Assembly: GCA_937983475.1 (NCBI GenBank)
Contig: CALJZV010000275.1
Location: 1 to 9,789, forward strand
DNA: 9,789 bases
Direction: 5' to 3'
DNA from: an uncultured Verrucomicrobiales bacterium
Lineage (GTDB): Bacteria; Verrucomicrobiota; Verrucomicrobiia; Limisphaerales; JACDHS01
Part shown: positions 1 to 8,084 of the stretch, one piece after another
How positions within the stretch are numbered: the stretch's first letter is position 1
Layout of the letters: each line of letters begins with the position of its first letter
Position numbers and translations under genes: made by a program
The notes under the pieces: generated by a model
What the model was told of the DNA's origin: nothing
The model's database searches: none
Seen by the model: the letters and a program-made list of their open reading frames with translations, nothing else

Positions 1-10
1 GCGCTGAAAA

Positions 11-994
11 ATGTCCCATCTTGTCGAAATCAATGACCTGCAACTGGAGTTTGTCTCCGACAGTGGGCCCATCCGCGTGCTCGACGGCGTGTCGCTGTCA
101 ATCAGGGCAGGGGAATCGCTCTGTCTGGTCGGCGAAAGCGGGTCCGGCAAGAGCGTGACAGCCCTTTCCCTGGCAAGGTTGATACCCACTCCGCCGGCCC
201 GTTACACTAAAGGATCCATCTGCATCAACGGGAGCAATGTTCTGAAAATGTCTTCCGGTGAATTGAGGGCCATTCGCGGCGGTGTGATCAGCTATATTTT
301 TCAGGAACCGGGCGCTTCCCTGAATCCGGTGTTCCGCGTTGGGCGACAAATCAAGGAATCGCTCAAACTTCACCGGCCTGAAGCAGCCAACGATGCCGAG
401 GTCATTCGATTGTTGAAACTGGTTGGCATTCCCGCGCCGGAACAACGGCTGCACAATTACCCCTTTGAATTGTCCGGAGGCATGCAGCAGCGCGTGATGA
501 TTGCGATGGCGTTGGCTTCGCAGCCAAAGCTTCTTGTTGCTGACGAGCCCACCACAGCGCTGGACGTCACCATCCAGGCGCAGATTCTTGATTTGCTTCG
601 CGATTTGAAACAGCAGCTTGGGATGAGCATTCTTTTAATTACTCATAACCTGAGCATTATTGGCGACCTTGCCGACCGGGTGGCGGTCATGTATGCCGGG
701 CAAGTCGTCGAGGAGGCTTCTGCCCGGGATTTGCTGAAGCGCCCTTTCCATCCTTATACCCGCGCTTTGATGCATTCCATTCCGCAGTTGTCCGGTGGAA
801 GCGAGCGGTTGCCTGCGATTTCTGGGACTGTGCCTGCGCCCGGACAATTTCCTTCCGGTTGCCGTTTTTATCCACGCTGCCCCTCGGCGCGCCCCGAGTG
901 CGAAAAAACCGCGCCGGACCTCATGGAAATCGAAGCCAACCGCTGGGTGCGTTGCGCCTATGCCAGGGAGTTGATCGAGGAGGAATATTCCTGA
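11..994 (+). CDS. Oligopeptide/dipeptide ABC importer ATP-binding subunit, OppD/DppD-like
   Basis: This 327-aa cytoplasmic ATPase would power peptide uptake together with the next gene product and membrane permeases that are not in the window. Visible motifs in order are Walker A GESGSGKS (residues 41-48), Q-loop Gln98, ABC signature LSGGMQQ (154-160), Walker B LLVADEP (174-180, catalytic Glu179) and H-loop His212. The C-terminal oligopeptide-transporter extension has [10 protein letters not shown] near 244-253 and four cysteines (284, 290, 297, 315). The family is known for this cysteine cluster, which may bind metal or Fe-S. All ATPase residues look intact and the length is normal. A TGA lies just before the start at 5-7 and might be the stop of an upstream gene, but that frame cannot be judged from a few bases. 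The gene overlaps the next by ATGA, implying translational coupling. The substrate (oligopeptide, dipeptide or nickel) cannot be told from the ATPase. Confidence 0.93.
   Translation: MSHLVEINDLQLEFVSDSGPIRVLDGVSLSIRAGESLCLVGESGSGKSVTALSLARLIPTPPARYTKGSICINGSNVLKMSSGELRAIRGGVISYIFQEPGASLNPVFRVGRQIKESLKLHRPEAANDAEVIRLLKLVGIPAPEQRLHNYPFELSGGMQQRVMIAMALASQPKLLVADEPTTALDVTIQAQILDLLRDLKQQLGMSILLITHNLSIIGDLADRVAVMYAGQVVEEASARDLLKRPFHPYTRALMHSIPQLSGGSERLPAISGTVPAPGQFPSGCRFYPRCPSARPECEKTAPDLMEIEANRWVRCAYARELIEEEYS
977..983 (+). promoter_or_regulatory. Ribosome binding site fixing the OppF-like start
   Basis: GAGGAGG lies 10 nt before the ATG at 994, inside the last codons of the OppD-like gene. It is the main reason to prefer 994 over the in-frame upstream start at 859. 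Confidence 0.8.
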
Positions 995-2025
995 TGAATT
1001 CTGCCCGGCCCATGAGTGTTGAGGATGTGTCCAACCCGCAGGGAACTGGGCTTCAACAGTCTTCGACCTTGCTTAGGGTGGCGGGGCTCAAGGTTCATTT
1101 TCCCGTAAAAAAAGGCCTGTTCAGCGCCGTCAAGGCGCATGTCAAGGCAGTGGACGGTGTCAGTTTTACAATTGAGCCGGGTGAAACGCTTGGGCTCGTC
1201 GGAGAAAGCGGTTGCGGCAAAAGCACACTGGGTCGTGCCATCGTGAAGTTGGTCAGGCCGACTGCCGGCACCATTCAATTTGAGGAGAATGATGTTTCCT
1301 TACTGGCTGGGGGGCAAATGAAGGCAGTGCGGCGCGGGATGCAGATGATTTTTCAGGATCCGGTCAACTCATTGAATCCCCGCATGACGGTTGAGGAGAT
1401 CATTGGCGAGGCGCTCGACATTCACCGCCTTGCGGGCTCCGCTCAGGCTCGCCGCAATCGAGTCCGGGAACTGCTAAAAGCAGTCGGCTTAAATGAAGCC
1501 CACGCCGAGCGCTATCCGCATGAATTCAGCGGCGGCCAGCGCCAGCGCGTCGGCATCGCCAGGGCATTGGCGGTGGAGCCCAAGCTCATCATTTGCGACG
1601 AACCCGTCAGCGCGCTGGATGTGTCCGTGCAGGCCCAAATCATCAATCTCCTCCAGGATTTGCAGCGCGACCGGAGTCTGGCCTACCTGTTCATTGCTCA
1701 TGACCTGGCTGTGGTGAAGCATATCAGCCGCCGCATCATGGTGATGTATCTGGGCAAAATCGTCGAACTGGCACCGGCCCAAATTGTCATTGAGCGTCCT
1801 TTGCATCCCTACACCCAGGCGCTGATTTCCGCCGTGCCGGAAGTGGACCCCGAATCCAAGCGTCAACGCATCTTGCTTTCGGGAGACGTGCCTTCTCCCA
1901 TCAACCCGCCTTCGGGCTGCCCGTTTCACCCTCGCTGCCCGGTGGCGGAGGCCCGCTGCAAAGTGGAACGACCGGCGCTTCGGGAAATTTCCCCCGGGCA
2001 CTGGGCTGCCTGTCATCTGGCATGA
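994..2025 (+). CDS. Oligopeptide/dipeptide ABC importer ATP-binding subunit, OppF/DppF-like
   Basis: This is the second ATPase of the importer, 343 aa from the chosen start. The frame is open further upstream to 859, but that part lies inside the previous gene. The ATG at 994 overlaps that gene's TGA (ATGA) and has a strong GAGGAGG Shine-Dalgarno at 977-983. Motifs are Walker [10 protein letters not shown] (70-78), Q-loop Gln121, signature FSGGQRQRV (178-186), Walker B LIICDEP (198-204) with Glu203, and H-loop His236. The C-terminal peptide-transporter extension has [10 protein letters not shown] (268-277) and four cysteines (309, 315, 322, 340), matching the layout in the first ATPase. The first ~25 residues look unstructured. 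OppD and OppF normally form the heterodimeric motor of one transporter, and the tight coupling fits that. The opp versus dpp assignment is not resolvable here. Confidence 0.93.
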   Translation: MNSARPMSVEDVSNPQGTGLQQSSTLLRVAGLKVHFPVKKGLFSAVKAHVKAVDGVSFTIEPGETLGLVGESGCGKSTLGRAIVKLVRPTAGTIQFEENDVSLLAGGQMKAVRRGMQMIFQDPVNSLNPRMTVEEIIGEALDIHRLAGSAQARRNRVRELLKAVGLNEAHAERYPHEFSGGQRQRVGIARALAVEPKLIICDEPVSALDVSVQAQIINLLQDLQRDRSLAYLFIAHDLAVVKHISRRIMVMYLGKIVELAPAQIVIERPLHPYTQALISAVPEVDPESKRQRILLSGDVPSPINPPSGCPFHPRCPVAEARCKVERPALREISPGHWAACHLA

Positions 2026-2097
2026 GGCAACAAGTTTTTCAGCATCGGTTAAATTTCCCGTTTGGCTTTGCGCTGTCGCCTCATACAGTATCCCGCC

Positions 2098-2718
2098 ATG
2101 CATGCGGAGCCGTCACAACCCGTTTCAACCAGCCTCATCCATCGCATTGCCTCCATTCTGGAGCCAATGGATGTGACGGGCCTTTTTGAATCCGGCCAAC
2201 CGCTTGAAGTGGAACTGGGGGCAGGGGACGGCTCCTTCCTCGCGCAATACGCCGCGCTGCATCCAGAGCGAAATTTCTTTGGTGTGGAAAGGCTGCTGGG
2301 GCGCCTCAGAAAAATTGACCGTAAGGGACAGCGCCTTGGGTTGCGAAACCTTCGCGTGACGCGCATTGAAGCCTCTTATTTTCTGGAATACCTGCTTCCA
2401 CCAAAATCCCTCACCGCTCTGCATGTATATTTTCCCGATCCCTGGCCCAAGCGCAAACACCGCAAATACCGCCTCATCAATGAACGGTTTCCCTCCTTGG
2501 CTGAGCGGGTTCTCCTGCCGGGCGGAACGGTTTACCTGCGCACGGACGATGCCGATTATTTCAGTCAAATGAACCGGGTGTTTGACCTTGCAACTGTCTT
2601 TGAAGCGGTGCCAACGCCACAGGAATTGGCGTCAGTGGTCACGGACTTTGAGAAGGATTTTAATTCCAAGGGCGTCGCCACATTGTCAGCCGCCTACCGA
2701 CTGAAGGCGCATGCTTAA
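2098..2718 (+). CDS. trmB: tRNA (guanine-N7-)-methyltransferase TrmB
   Basis: This 206-aa SAM-dependent enzyme methylates G46 in the variable loop of tRNAs. The Rossmann motif I is visible as EVELGAGDGSFL (37-48), followed by FGVE (61-64) at the motif II region. The family hallmark PDPWPKRKHRKYRL lies at 113-126. The C-terminal segment has LRTD (147-150) and TDFEKDFNSKG (182-192), as in TrmB proteins. I chose the ATG at 2098. The frame could begin at a TTG at 2062, but that adds twelve residues with no family similarity. Neither start has a good Shine-Dalgarno. The gene begins 72 nt after the OppF-like gene on the same strand and may be read through from it, although the functions are unrelated. 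Its stop overlaps the stop of the convergent membrane-protein gene. Confidence 0.93.
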   Translation: MHAEPSQPVSTSLIHRIASILEPMDVTGLFESGQPLEVELGAGDGSFLAQYAALHPERNFFGVERLLGRLRKIDRKGQRLGLRNLRVTRIEASYFLEYLLPPKSLTALHVYFPDPWPKRKHRKYRLINERFPSLAERVLLPGGTVYLRTDDADYFSQMNRVFDLATVFEAVPTPQELASVVTDFEKDFNSKGVATLSAAYRLKAHA

Positions 2719-3155
2719 ACGTCGATCACTGGCCCGCCACCGCCATCCGATTTTTTATCGGGCGTCTTCTTGCGCTCGAACCGGACCCGCGATTCGCCCG
2801 AACCGGTCAAGGAATTGAGCACCAGGGAGACAATGCTGATGACCAGCGCGCCCCAGAATGCCGACCAGAATCCGTCCACATGGAAATTCGCCGCGCCCAT
2901 CAGGAAACTAACCAGCAAAAGCAAACCCGCGTTGATGACCAATGTAAACAGACCCAGCGTCACTACCAGAATCGGAAGCGACAACAGCAACAGCAGCGGG
3001 CGCAAGAACGCATTGAGGATGCCCAGAATCAGGGTGGCCACAAACAAGTCCAGCCAGGAGCCGTACTGAATGCCCTTGACCAAATAAGTCGCCACCAGCA
3101 CCGCCAGGGTGTTGATTAACCACCGCTGCAAAAAGGATTTGAATCCGGTTGTCAT
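2715..3155 (-). CDS. Small membrane protein, YvlD / phage holin 4 superfamily (PF04020-like)
   Basis: This is a 146-aa integral membrane protein. Hydrophobic segments lie at about 12-27, 35-50, 53-85 (probably one helix plus part of a hairpin) and 97-115, giving about four helices. The sequence LVKGIQYGSWLDLFVATLIL followed by GILNAFLRPLLLLLSLPI (45-62) is the recognisable core of the YvlD/phage-holin-4-like family. Despite the family name these proteins are mostly chromosomal and of unclear function, and I see no phage genes nearby. The C-terminus after ~118 is a charged, glycine-rich tail (RKKTPDKKSDGGGG) likely to be cytosolic. It is convergent with trmB; the two stop codons share the TTAA at 2715-2718. 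It lies downstream of ppdK on the same strand but beyond the ppdK terminator, so it probably has its own promoter. Confidence 0.85.
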   Translation of the reverse strand: MTTGFKSFLQRWLINTLAVLVATYLVKGIQYGSWLDLFVATLILGILNAFLRPLLLLLSLPILVVTLGLFTLVINAGLLLLVSFLMGAANFHVDGFWSAFWGALVISIVSLVLNSLTGSGESRVRFERKKTPDKKSDGGGGPVIDV

Positions 3156-3226
3156 CGTGCTGCGGTTACTTTAATCGCGTTTTCGCAATCCTCACAAGGA
3201 AACTCGCCGCACGGTGCAAGTTTACA

Positions 3227-3264
3227 GAAAATAAAAGCCGCTCCAACTCGAGGTCGGAGCGGCT
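3227..3264 (-). terminator. Rho-independent terminator of ppdK
   Basis: A perfect 9-bp GC-rich stem, AGCCGCTCC (3236-3244) with GGAGCGGCT (3256-3264), encloses an 11-nt loop. Read on the minus strand it is followed by TTTTATTTTC. It begins 20 nt beyond the ppdK stop, so it should end ppdK transcription and separate it from the membrane-protein gene. The other side lacks a comparable T-run. Confidence 0.9.
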
Positions 3265-3283
3265 CGTGAATCCAAGTTAACTT

Positions 3284-6037
3284 TTACTTTTTCTTTTTCG
3301 CCGTCTTGCCGGCAGCAGCCTTGGCGCGCTTTTCCTCAATGGCGGCCTGGGCGGCAGCCAACCGCGCCACGGGCACGCGGAACGGCGAGCAACTGACGTA
3401 ATTCAACCCGATGCGGTGGCAGAATTTCACCGAATCCGGGTCACCGCCGTGCTCACCGCAGATGCCCAACTTGATGTTGGGACGGGTGGATCGCCCCTTG
3501 GCGATGGCGATTTCCATAAGCTGCCCGACGCCGGTCTGGTCAATCGTCGCGAACGGATTTTTCTTCACAATTTCCGCCTCTTGATAAGGCCCAAGGAAAC
3601 TGCCGGATTCATCGCGGCTCATGCCCATGGTCGTCTGGGTAAGGTCATTGGTGCCGAAGCTGAAGAACTCAGCGGTCTGGGCAATTTCATTGGCGGTCAG
3701 AGCGCCGCGCGGCACTTCGATCATCGTGCCGACACTGTAGGTGAGCTTGACCTTCTGCTCCTTCTGCACCTGCTCGGCCACTTCGTGGACAATGGCCACC
3801 TGCAGATCGAGTTCCTTCTTGAATCCAACCAGCGGAATCATGATTTCCGGGTTGCACTTGATCTTTTCCTTCGCGCACAGGGCGGCGGCCTCAAACACGG
3901 CGCGCGCCTGCATGCGGGTGATTTCCGGATACTTGATGCCCAGACGGCAGCCGCGGAAGCCGAGCATCGGGTTGAACTCATGCAGTTCATGCACGCGGTT
4001 CATGATTTTCCCGACCGGAATGCCGAGCTTGCGCGACAGATCGGTCTGCTGCTCCTCGGTGTGCGGCAGGAACTCATGCAGCGGCGGATCGAGGAAGCGA
4101 ATGGTTGCCGGGAAGCCCTTCAACGCCTTGAATATGCCGTGGAAATCCTCGCGCTGATACGGCAGCAGCTTGGCCAAAGCCGCTTCGCGGGCCTCGACCG
4201 TCTCGGCGAGAATCATTTCGCGCATGGCGTCAATCCGGTCGCCCTCGAAAAACATGTGCTCGGTGCGGCACAACCCGATGCCGGTGGCGCCAAAGGCGAC
4301 GGCGTTGCGGGTCTGCTCGGGATTGTCCGCGTTGGTGCGGACCGACATGCGGGTGGCCTTCTCGCACCACTTCATGAGCTGCTGGAAGCTCTTGAACTTC
4401 TCGGTCTTTTGGGCGGCCTTGTTGCCGCTGATGAGGCCGGTGATGATTTCCGAGGGTGCGGTCTTCAGTTCGCCCGCGTACACCGTGCCTGCCGTGCCGT
4501 CGATGGAGAGGTAATCGCCTTCCTTGAATGTCTGGCCATCCACCCTGACGCACTTCTTGTCGTAATCAATCTCCAGTGCCGCCGCGCCGCAGATGCAAAC
4601 CTTGCCCATCTGGCGGGCCACCAGGGCCGCGTGCGACGAAACGCCGCCGCGAGCTGTCAGAATTCCCTCGGCGGCAATCATGCCGCGCAAATCCTCCGGT
4701 GAGGTTTCAACGCGGACGAGCAGAACCTTCTCGCCTTTCTCGGCGGCCACAACGGCGCGCTCGGCGTTGAGGTATATTTTGCCGGAAGCCGCGCCGGGGC
4801 CGGCGGGCAACCCGGTGGCAATCGCCTTCTTGGTTTCGCCGGCGTCAAACACAGGAGCCAAAAGCTGGTCCAACTGGTCTGCCGGGTTGCGCATCACGGC
4901 GGTTTCCCAGTCGATGAGCTTCTCCTTGAACATGTCCATGGAGAACTTCAGCGCGGCCATTGCGGTGCGCTTGCCGTTCCGCGTTTGGAGCATGAACACC
5001 TTTCCTTCCTGGATCGTGAACTCGAAGTCCTGCACATCCTTGAAATGCTTCTCCAGCACGGCGCGGATGCGGTCCAGCTCCTTGTAGGCCGGAGGCATGA
5101 CTTTCTTGAGCTTGGCCACCGGGTCGGGAGTGCGAACGCCCGCCACCACGTCTTCGCCCTGGGCGTTCATGAGAAATTCACCGTAGAATTCCTTCACGCC
5201 GTTGGCCGGGTTGCGCGTGAACGCCACGCCCGAGCCGGACGTTTCGCCGGTGTTGCCGAACACCATCGCCTGCACGTTGACCGCCGTTCCCCACTCGGAG
5301 GGAATGTTGTATTTGCGGCGATACACAATGGCGCGGTCATTCATCCAGGAACCAAACACGGCGCCGATCGCGCCCTTGAGCTGGTCCCACGGATTGTTCG
5401 GGAAATCCTTTCCAGTGCGCTCCTTCACCAGCAGCTTGAACCGCCCGATCAAATCCTTCAGGTCCTCGGTTGTGAGCGTGTTGTCGTCCACGTGGGCGTG
5501 ATACTTCTCGTGCTTGTAGCCTTCGATGACGCTCTCGAACGGCTCATGGTCCTCGCCGGCGCGCTTCTGCACGCCCAGCACCACGTCGCCGTACATCTGA
5601 ATGAAACGGCGGTAGCAGTCCCAGGCGAACCGCGAATTCTTCGTGGCATTCTCCAAGGCCACGACCGTCTGGTCGTTGAGGCCGAGATTCAAAATCGTGT
5701 CCATCATGCCCGGCATCGAATCGCGGGCGCCGGAGCGCACGGCCACCAGCAGCGGGAAGCCTTTTGCGTCGCCGAACTTGTAGCCCATGATCTTCTCCAT
5801 GTTTCGGACTCCCGCCTCGATCTGGGACTGGAGTTCCTTGGGGTAAGTCCGTTTGTGGTCGTAGTAATAGGTGCAGACTTCGGTGGTGATGGTGAACCCC
5901 GGGGGCACGGGCAGGCCGATGCGGGTCATTTCCGCGAGGTTGGCGCCTTTGCCGCCGAGCAGGGCTTTCATGGAGCCGTCGCCATCGGCTTTTTTATTGC
6001 CCCAGGTGTAAACGTATTTCGTCGCTTTGGATGCCAT
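3284..6037 (-). CDS. ppdK: Pyruvate, phosphate dikinase
   Basis: This 917-aa enzyme interconverts pyruvate + ATP + Pi and PEP + AMP + PPi in the cytosol, serving gluconeogenesis or PPi-linked glycolysis. The N-terminal nucleotide-binding domain starts at KYVYTWG and includes [10 protein letters not shown] (28-37) and [14 protein letters not shown] (101-114). Residues [17 protein letters not shown] (264-280) belong to the same domain. The phosphohistidine domain has [12 protein letters not shown] with His469. The PEP/pyruvate TIM barrel carries [10 protein letters not shown] with the catalytic Cys at 860. The frame is open to 6127, but the extra 30 residues show no family similarity, so I start at the ATG at 6037, which directly precedes the conserved N-terminus. 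There is no clear Shine-Dalgarno. The last ~17 residues form an Ala/Lys tail ending in four lysines, beyond the usual family end. The catalytic residues are intact. Confidence 0.97.
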   Translation of the reverse strand: MASKATKYVYTWGNKKADGDGSMKALLGGKGANLAEMTRIGLPVPPGFTITTEVCTYYYDHKRTYPKELQSQIEAGVRNMEKIMGYKFGDAKGFPLLVAVRSGARDSMPGMMDTILNLGLNDQTVVALENATKNSRFAWDCYRRFIQMYGDVVLGVQKRAGEDHEPFESVIEGYKHEKYHAHVDDNTLTTEDLKDLIGRFKLLVKERTGKDFPNNPWDQLKGAIGAVFGSWMNDRAIVYRRKYNIPSEWGTAVNVQAMVFGNTGETSGSGVAFTRNPANGVKEFYGEFLMNAQGEDVVAGVRTPDPVAKLKKVMPPAYKELDRIRAVLEKHFKDVQDFEFTIQEGKVFMLQTRNGKRTAMAALKFSMDMFKEKLIDWETAVMRNPADQLDQLLAPVFDAGETKKAIATGLPAGPGAASGKIYLNAERAVVAAEKGEKVLLVRVETSPEDLRGMIAAEGILTARGGVSSHAALVARQMGKVCICGAAALEIDYDKKCVRVDGQTFKEGDYLSIDGTAGTVYAGELKTAPSEIITGLISGNKAAQKTEKFKSFQQLMKWCEKATRMSVRTNADNPEQTRNAVAFGATGIGLCRTEHMFFEGDRIDAMREMILAETVEAREAALAKLLPYQREDFHGIFKALKGFPATIRFLDPPLHEFLPHTEEQQTDLSRKLGIPVGKIMNRVHELHEFNPMLGFRGCRLGIKYPEITRMQARAVFEAAALCAKEKIKCNPEIMIPLVGFKKELDLQVAIVHEVAEQVQKEQKVKLTYSVGTMIEVPRGALTANEIAQTAEFFSFGTNDLTQTTMGMSRDESGSFLGPYQEAEIVKKNPFATIDQTGVGQLMEIAIAKGRSTRPNIKLGICGEHGGDPDSVKFCHRIGLNYVSCSPFRVPVARLAAAQAAIEEKRAKAAAGKTAKKKK

Positions 6038-6099
6038 ATTAATCAATAAGGATGCGTTAATTGTTTTCTTTGGGAATGTTCCGCAGAAATTGCGGCGGG

Positions 6100-6127
6100 A
6101 CTCTAACAAAGGGCAAACCAGAGTCAA
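6100..6127 (-). promoter_or_regulatory. Candidate promoter of ppdK
   Basis: On the minus strand TTGACT (6127-6122) is followed after 16 nt by TAGAGT (6105-6100), matching the sigma-70-like consensus at 5 of 6 and 4 of 6 positions. It would give a leader of about 55-60 nt before the ppdK ATG at 6037. A 5-bp hairpin (CCGCA/TGCGG, 6081-6095) lies in that leader. The call rests on consensus matching only. Confidence 0.45.
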
Positions 6128-6181
6128 TGGCTGATTCCCTTGGGAAATTTTGATTTACTTTTCCCGCAGGCCCCGACGCAA

Positions 6182-6245
6182 GGAGGCTTTTGGCAATCGC
6201 CCGGCAGTTCAATGAGGGATGGCGTCCCAAATAGTCGGAGTTCCC
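6182..6245. repeat. Decayed REP-like palindromic repeat, left of the split transposase gene
   Basis: The segment aligns with the hairpin repeat at 8613-8680. It shares GCCCGGCAGTTCA exactly (6199-6211 and 8631-8643), preceded in both by GGAGG..CTTTT.GCAAT and followed by GGGATG.CGTCC. The second arm of the hairpin has decayed here (AATGAGGGA instead of ACTGCCGGG), so it no longer folds well. It begins 16 nt beyond the 3' end of the transposase remnant. The rest of the 6038-6260 intergenic stretch holds only the ppdK leader and promoter. Confidence 0.65.
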
Positions 6246-6260
6246 CAAGATAACTGAAAT

Positions 6261-6551
6261 TTATTCCCACAAATACCGCTCGTCATACGGAATGGCGTGC
6301 TTGTCCAGCAACGCCACAAATTCTTCCCGGAAGGTCGCCTTGCGGTGATGTTCCTGCTGGTTCCGGATGTATTGCGCGACCGCGTCCAACTGCGACACGC
6401 TCACGCTGAACGCCCCGTAGTTCTCCTGCCACGCAAACAGTCGATGCTCGGGAAAAGTTTCGTGAACCCATTTGGAGGAACCGCCCTTGATCAATTGCAA
6501 CGCCTTGGAAACCGGCATTGTCGAGGGGAGTGACAGCAGGATGTGAACATG
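6261..6551 (-). pseudogene. IS200-like (HUH/Y1, REP-associated type) transposase, C-terminal fragment
   Basis: This is the C-terminal two thirds of a COG1943/Y1-type single-strand transposase. It starts with HVHIL, the HUH-motif region, and continues through KALQLIKGGSSKWVHETFP. It then has FAWQENYGAFSVS and the helix AVAQYIRNQQEHHRKATFREEF, whose Tyr is the expected catalytic nucleophile. It ends in IPYDERYLWE, the usual C-terminus of these proteins. The N-terminal third is at 8284-8451, on the far side of an inserted IS. The ATG at 6566 supplied by the IS end (MAKLQ) makes an accidental 101-aa open frame. A product from it would lack the N-terminal strands and is unlikely to be active. The whole gene without the IS would encode 148 aa, the normal family length. 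Confidence 0.9.
6540..6551. repeat. Target site duplication, left copy
   Basis: GATGTGAACATG immediately outside the left inverted repeat is identical to 8284-8295. On the minus strand it encodes H-V-H-I of the interrupted transposase. The match extends three bases (CAG at 6537-6539), but at the other copy those bases belong to the IS end, so I take 12 bp as the duplication. Confidence 0.88.
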
Positions 6552-6568
6552 CTGGAGTTTGGCCATGA
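6552..6568 (+). repeat. Left terminal inverted repeat of the IS
   Basis: CTGGAGTTTGGCCATGA is the exact reverse complement of 8267-8283. It ends five bases before the stop codon of the transposase gene. Read outward it contains ATGGCCAAACTCCAG, which happens to be in frame with the transposase remnant at 6551 and below. Confidence 0.95.
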
Positions 6569-6572
6569 ATTT

Positions 6573-8084
6573 TCAATTGGTATGCAGAAACAAAGCTGAA
6601 GCGAGAGGCACAGAGGGTTTTTGCGAGTTCTCGTTTGATACACCTGGTGACAAGAAGTCGGATAAATGCGCCTGATTGATCGATTCACTCCATAGTTCCC
6701 GTCGTAGTTGACTGATCAGTTCATTGGTGGTGGCGCGATCTTTGCCTTTGCGTTGATACCATTTGGCTTGATGCAGGCGATCGGGAGCCCCATTGGCTCC
6801 ATATGTTTGGACGGAGGCCAGCAGCAGCAGCGCATAGGCCGCCACCGCAAGTGAGGGCGCACTCTGGTTGGATGCCTCGCTGCGCACCTGGGCTTGTCCT
6901 ACCCCCAGCAGAGTTTTCTCATCGCGAAAGTTCACTTCGATGTCCCAGCGCCATAAAAAATCCTGCAGAAAATCCGCCAGTGACATTTTTAAATCGGTGC
7001 ACATCAAAAAAGCTGGCTGGCGGTAAAGGATTCGCCCTCCTTTTTTTAATCGGTATCCCAACGGGCGTATCACCATGATCCGCACCGGACGAGCTCCCCG
7101 ATCCAGCCTCATCAACACCGGCCCCGATTCTTTGACTGCAAACTCGTGCTCCTTTCCCGCCGCAAACGCGCGCACCGTTTGAAAGGGCGCCTTCTCATCC
7201 TTGAGCAACTCTTCAGGTGTGCTCAGGACCTTGCCGTATTTGCGTTTGCGCCCCACTTCGGGTTGTCGTTCCGGTAACGCATACAGCACGGCATCCTTGC
7301 GAATGCGTCCCACGATCACCGTCCGATCCGGCAGTTTTTTCAAAAAGGTTCTATTGGTGAAACGTCCATCGACTCCCATCACCAACTGCCGATCAGCCGA
7401 GCCGTGACGGTCCATCTGCGCCCGCAGAGCTTCCAATCGCTGCTGTCCCACGGTGTTGATGTTTTTCTCCGCGCGCAGCTTTTTGTAACTCTCCAGTTCC
7501 GCAGGTGTGGCTTTTCTGGACGGTTTGGCTGGCAGGATGGCGTGCTGGAAATCGATCGGAACCAGGCGTGCCGCTCCGTTGCCCTGATGCACTGCCGCTG
7601 AAATCTGCAACACCCGCAATCCCCGGACAAAGTTCACATGAAAGGGCGGACTCATGGGATCCCGCTGCCAGCGTGCGCCCGGAATGTGGCGGCCGGTTTT
7701 GCGCAAAAGAGAATCGTCCATTGCGACCACCAGCTGTTGCCCCGAGGTCAGATGCTTTTCAACGTGCTGGCGAATATGATTGAACACCCCCTCTTCATTG
7801 CAGCGTTCCTGAGAGTAAAACCGGTAATCGGCCGACCAATCCTGTTGATGACGGTTCTGGGTGCGCAACAGGCCGCTGATGGTGTGACGGCCAAGGCCTG
7901 CCAGTTGAGCCAGGATATGCCGCCGAGCGCGCTGGAAAATGTTCGTGGTAGAGAATACGCCCGCGCATTGGCCAATGAGTTCCTCTAAATTTTCGAGGAG
8001 AGTGGCGTTTTTTTTAGAGCAATGGGATTGGGCGGAACTTTCTTTCGGGAAAGGATGAGGTGGCCCTTGTCGGCGATGGTCCAT
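6573..8084 (-). CDS. DDE transposase of the IS (IS4-like superfamily)
   Basis: This transposase is 503 aa from the ATG at 8084. Likely catalytic residues are Asp123/Asp124 in VVAMDDSLL, Asp239 in VMGVDGRF and Glu383 in RWDIEVNFRDEK, which resembles the IS4-type YREK region. An N-terminal segment with RARRHILAQLAGLGRHTISG (52-71) and QQDWSADYRFYS looks like the DNA-binding/dimer region. The first ~25 residues (to about 8010) are a second-frame reading of the AbrB-like gene and probably not a conserved domain. Two start routes are possible. One is the ATG at 8084 with AGGAGG at 8089-8094, 4 nt upstream. The other is -1 frameshifting from the AbrB-like frame on the A8 run at 8008-8015, giving a 542-aa fusion. 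No ATG, GTG or TTG follows soon after the A8 run in this frame. The gene fills the element, stopping 21 bp from its left end. Confidence 0.9.
   Translation of the reverse strand: MDHRRQGPPHPFPKESSAQSHCSKKNATLLENLEELIGQCAGVFSTTNIFQRARRHILAQLAGLGRHTISGLLRTQNRHQQDWSADYRFYSQERCNEEGVFNHIRQHVEKHLTSGQQLVVAMDDSLLRKTGRHIPGARWQRDPMSPPFHVNFVRGLRVLQISAAVHQGNGAARLVPIDFQHAILPAKPSRKATPAELESYKKLRAEKNINTVGQQRLEALRAQMDRHGSADRQLVMGVDGRFTNRTFLKKLPDRTVIVGRIRKDAVLYALPERQPEVGRKRKYGKVLSTPEELLKDEKAPFQTVRAFAAGKEHEFAVKESGPVLMRLDRGARPVRIMVIRPLGYRLKKGGRILYRQPAFLMCTDLKMSLADFLQDFLWRWDIEVNFRDEKTLLGVGQAQVRSEASNQSAPSLAVAAYALLLLASVQTYGANGAPDRLHQAKWYQRKGKDRATTNELISQLRRELWSESINQAHLSDFLSPGVSNENSQKPSVPLASALFLHTN
7981..8015 (-). 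promoter_or_regulatory. Candidate -1 programmed frameshift site
   Basis: On the minus strand the AbrB-like frame reads CTA AAA AAA ACG across A8 (8015-8008), an A AAA AAA heptamer. Slipping back one base puts the ribosome in the transposase frame (AAA AAA AAC GCC). After an 8-nt spacer (8007-8000), TCCTC (7999-7995) can pair with GAGGA (7985-7981) around a 9-nt loop. This is the usual slippery-site/spacer/stem geometry, although the stem is short. The 0-frame stop TAG is at 7985-7987, inside the loop side of the stem. Confidence 0.55.

Noticed and set aside
859..993. Upstream extension of the OppF-like gene
   Set aside because: It is a second-frame reading of the OppD-like C-terminus. The ATG at 994 has a strong GAGGAGG and a coupled ATGA overlap.
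2062..2097. TTG start for trmB
   Set aside because: The extra twelve residues show no family similarity, and an ATG is available at 2098.
2715..3155. Prophage holin
   Set aside because: The protein is of the chromosomal YvlD-like type, and there is no endolysin or other phage gene nearby.
3416..4702. Plus-strand 428-aa open frame antisense to ppdK
   Set aside because: It lies fully inside the strongly supported ppdK gene. Its protein is a His/Leu/Arg-rich shadow with no domain pattern, as expected from GC-biased codons on the other strand. The same holds for the 354-aa frame at 4985-6049.
6038..6127. 30-residue N-terminal extension of PPDK
   Set aside because: PPDK proteins start near KYVYTWG. 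The extension overlaps the best promoter candidate, and the ATG at 6037 fits the family start.
6537..6551. 15-bp target duplication
   Set aside because: The outer three bases of the right-hand match (CAG, 8281-8283) belong to the perfect 17-bp inverted repeat. The parsimonious duplication is 12 bp.
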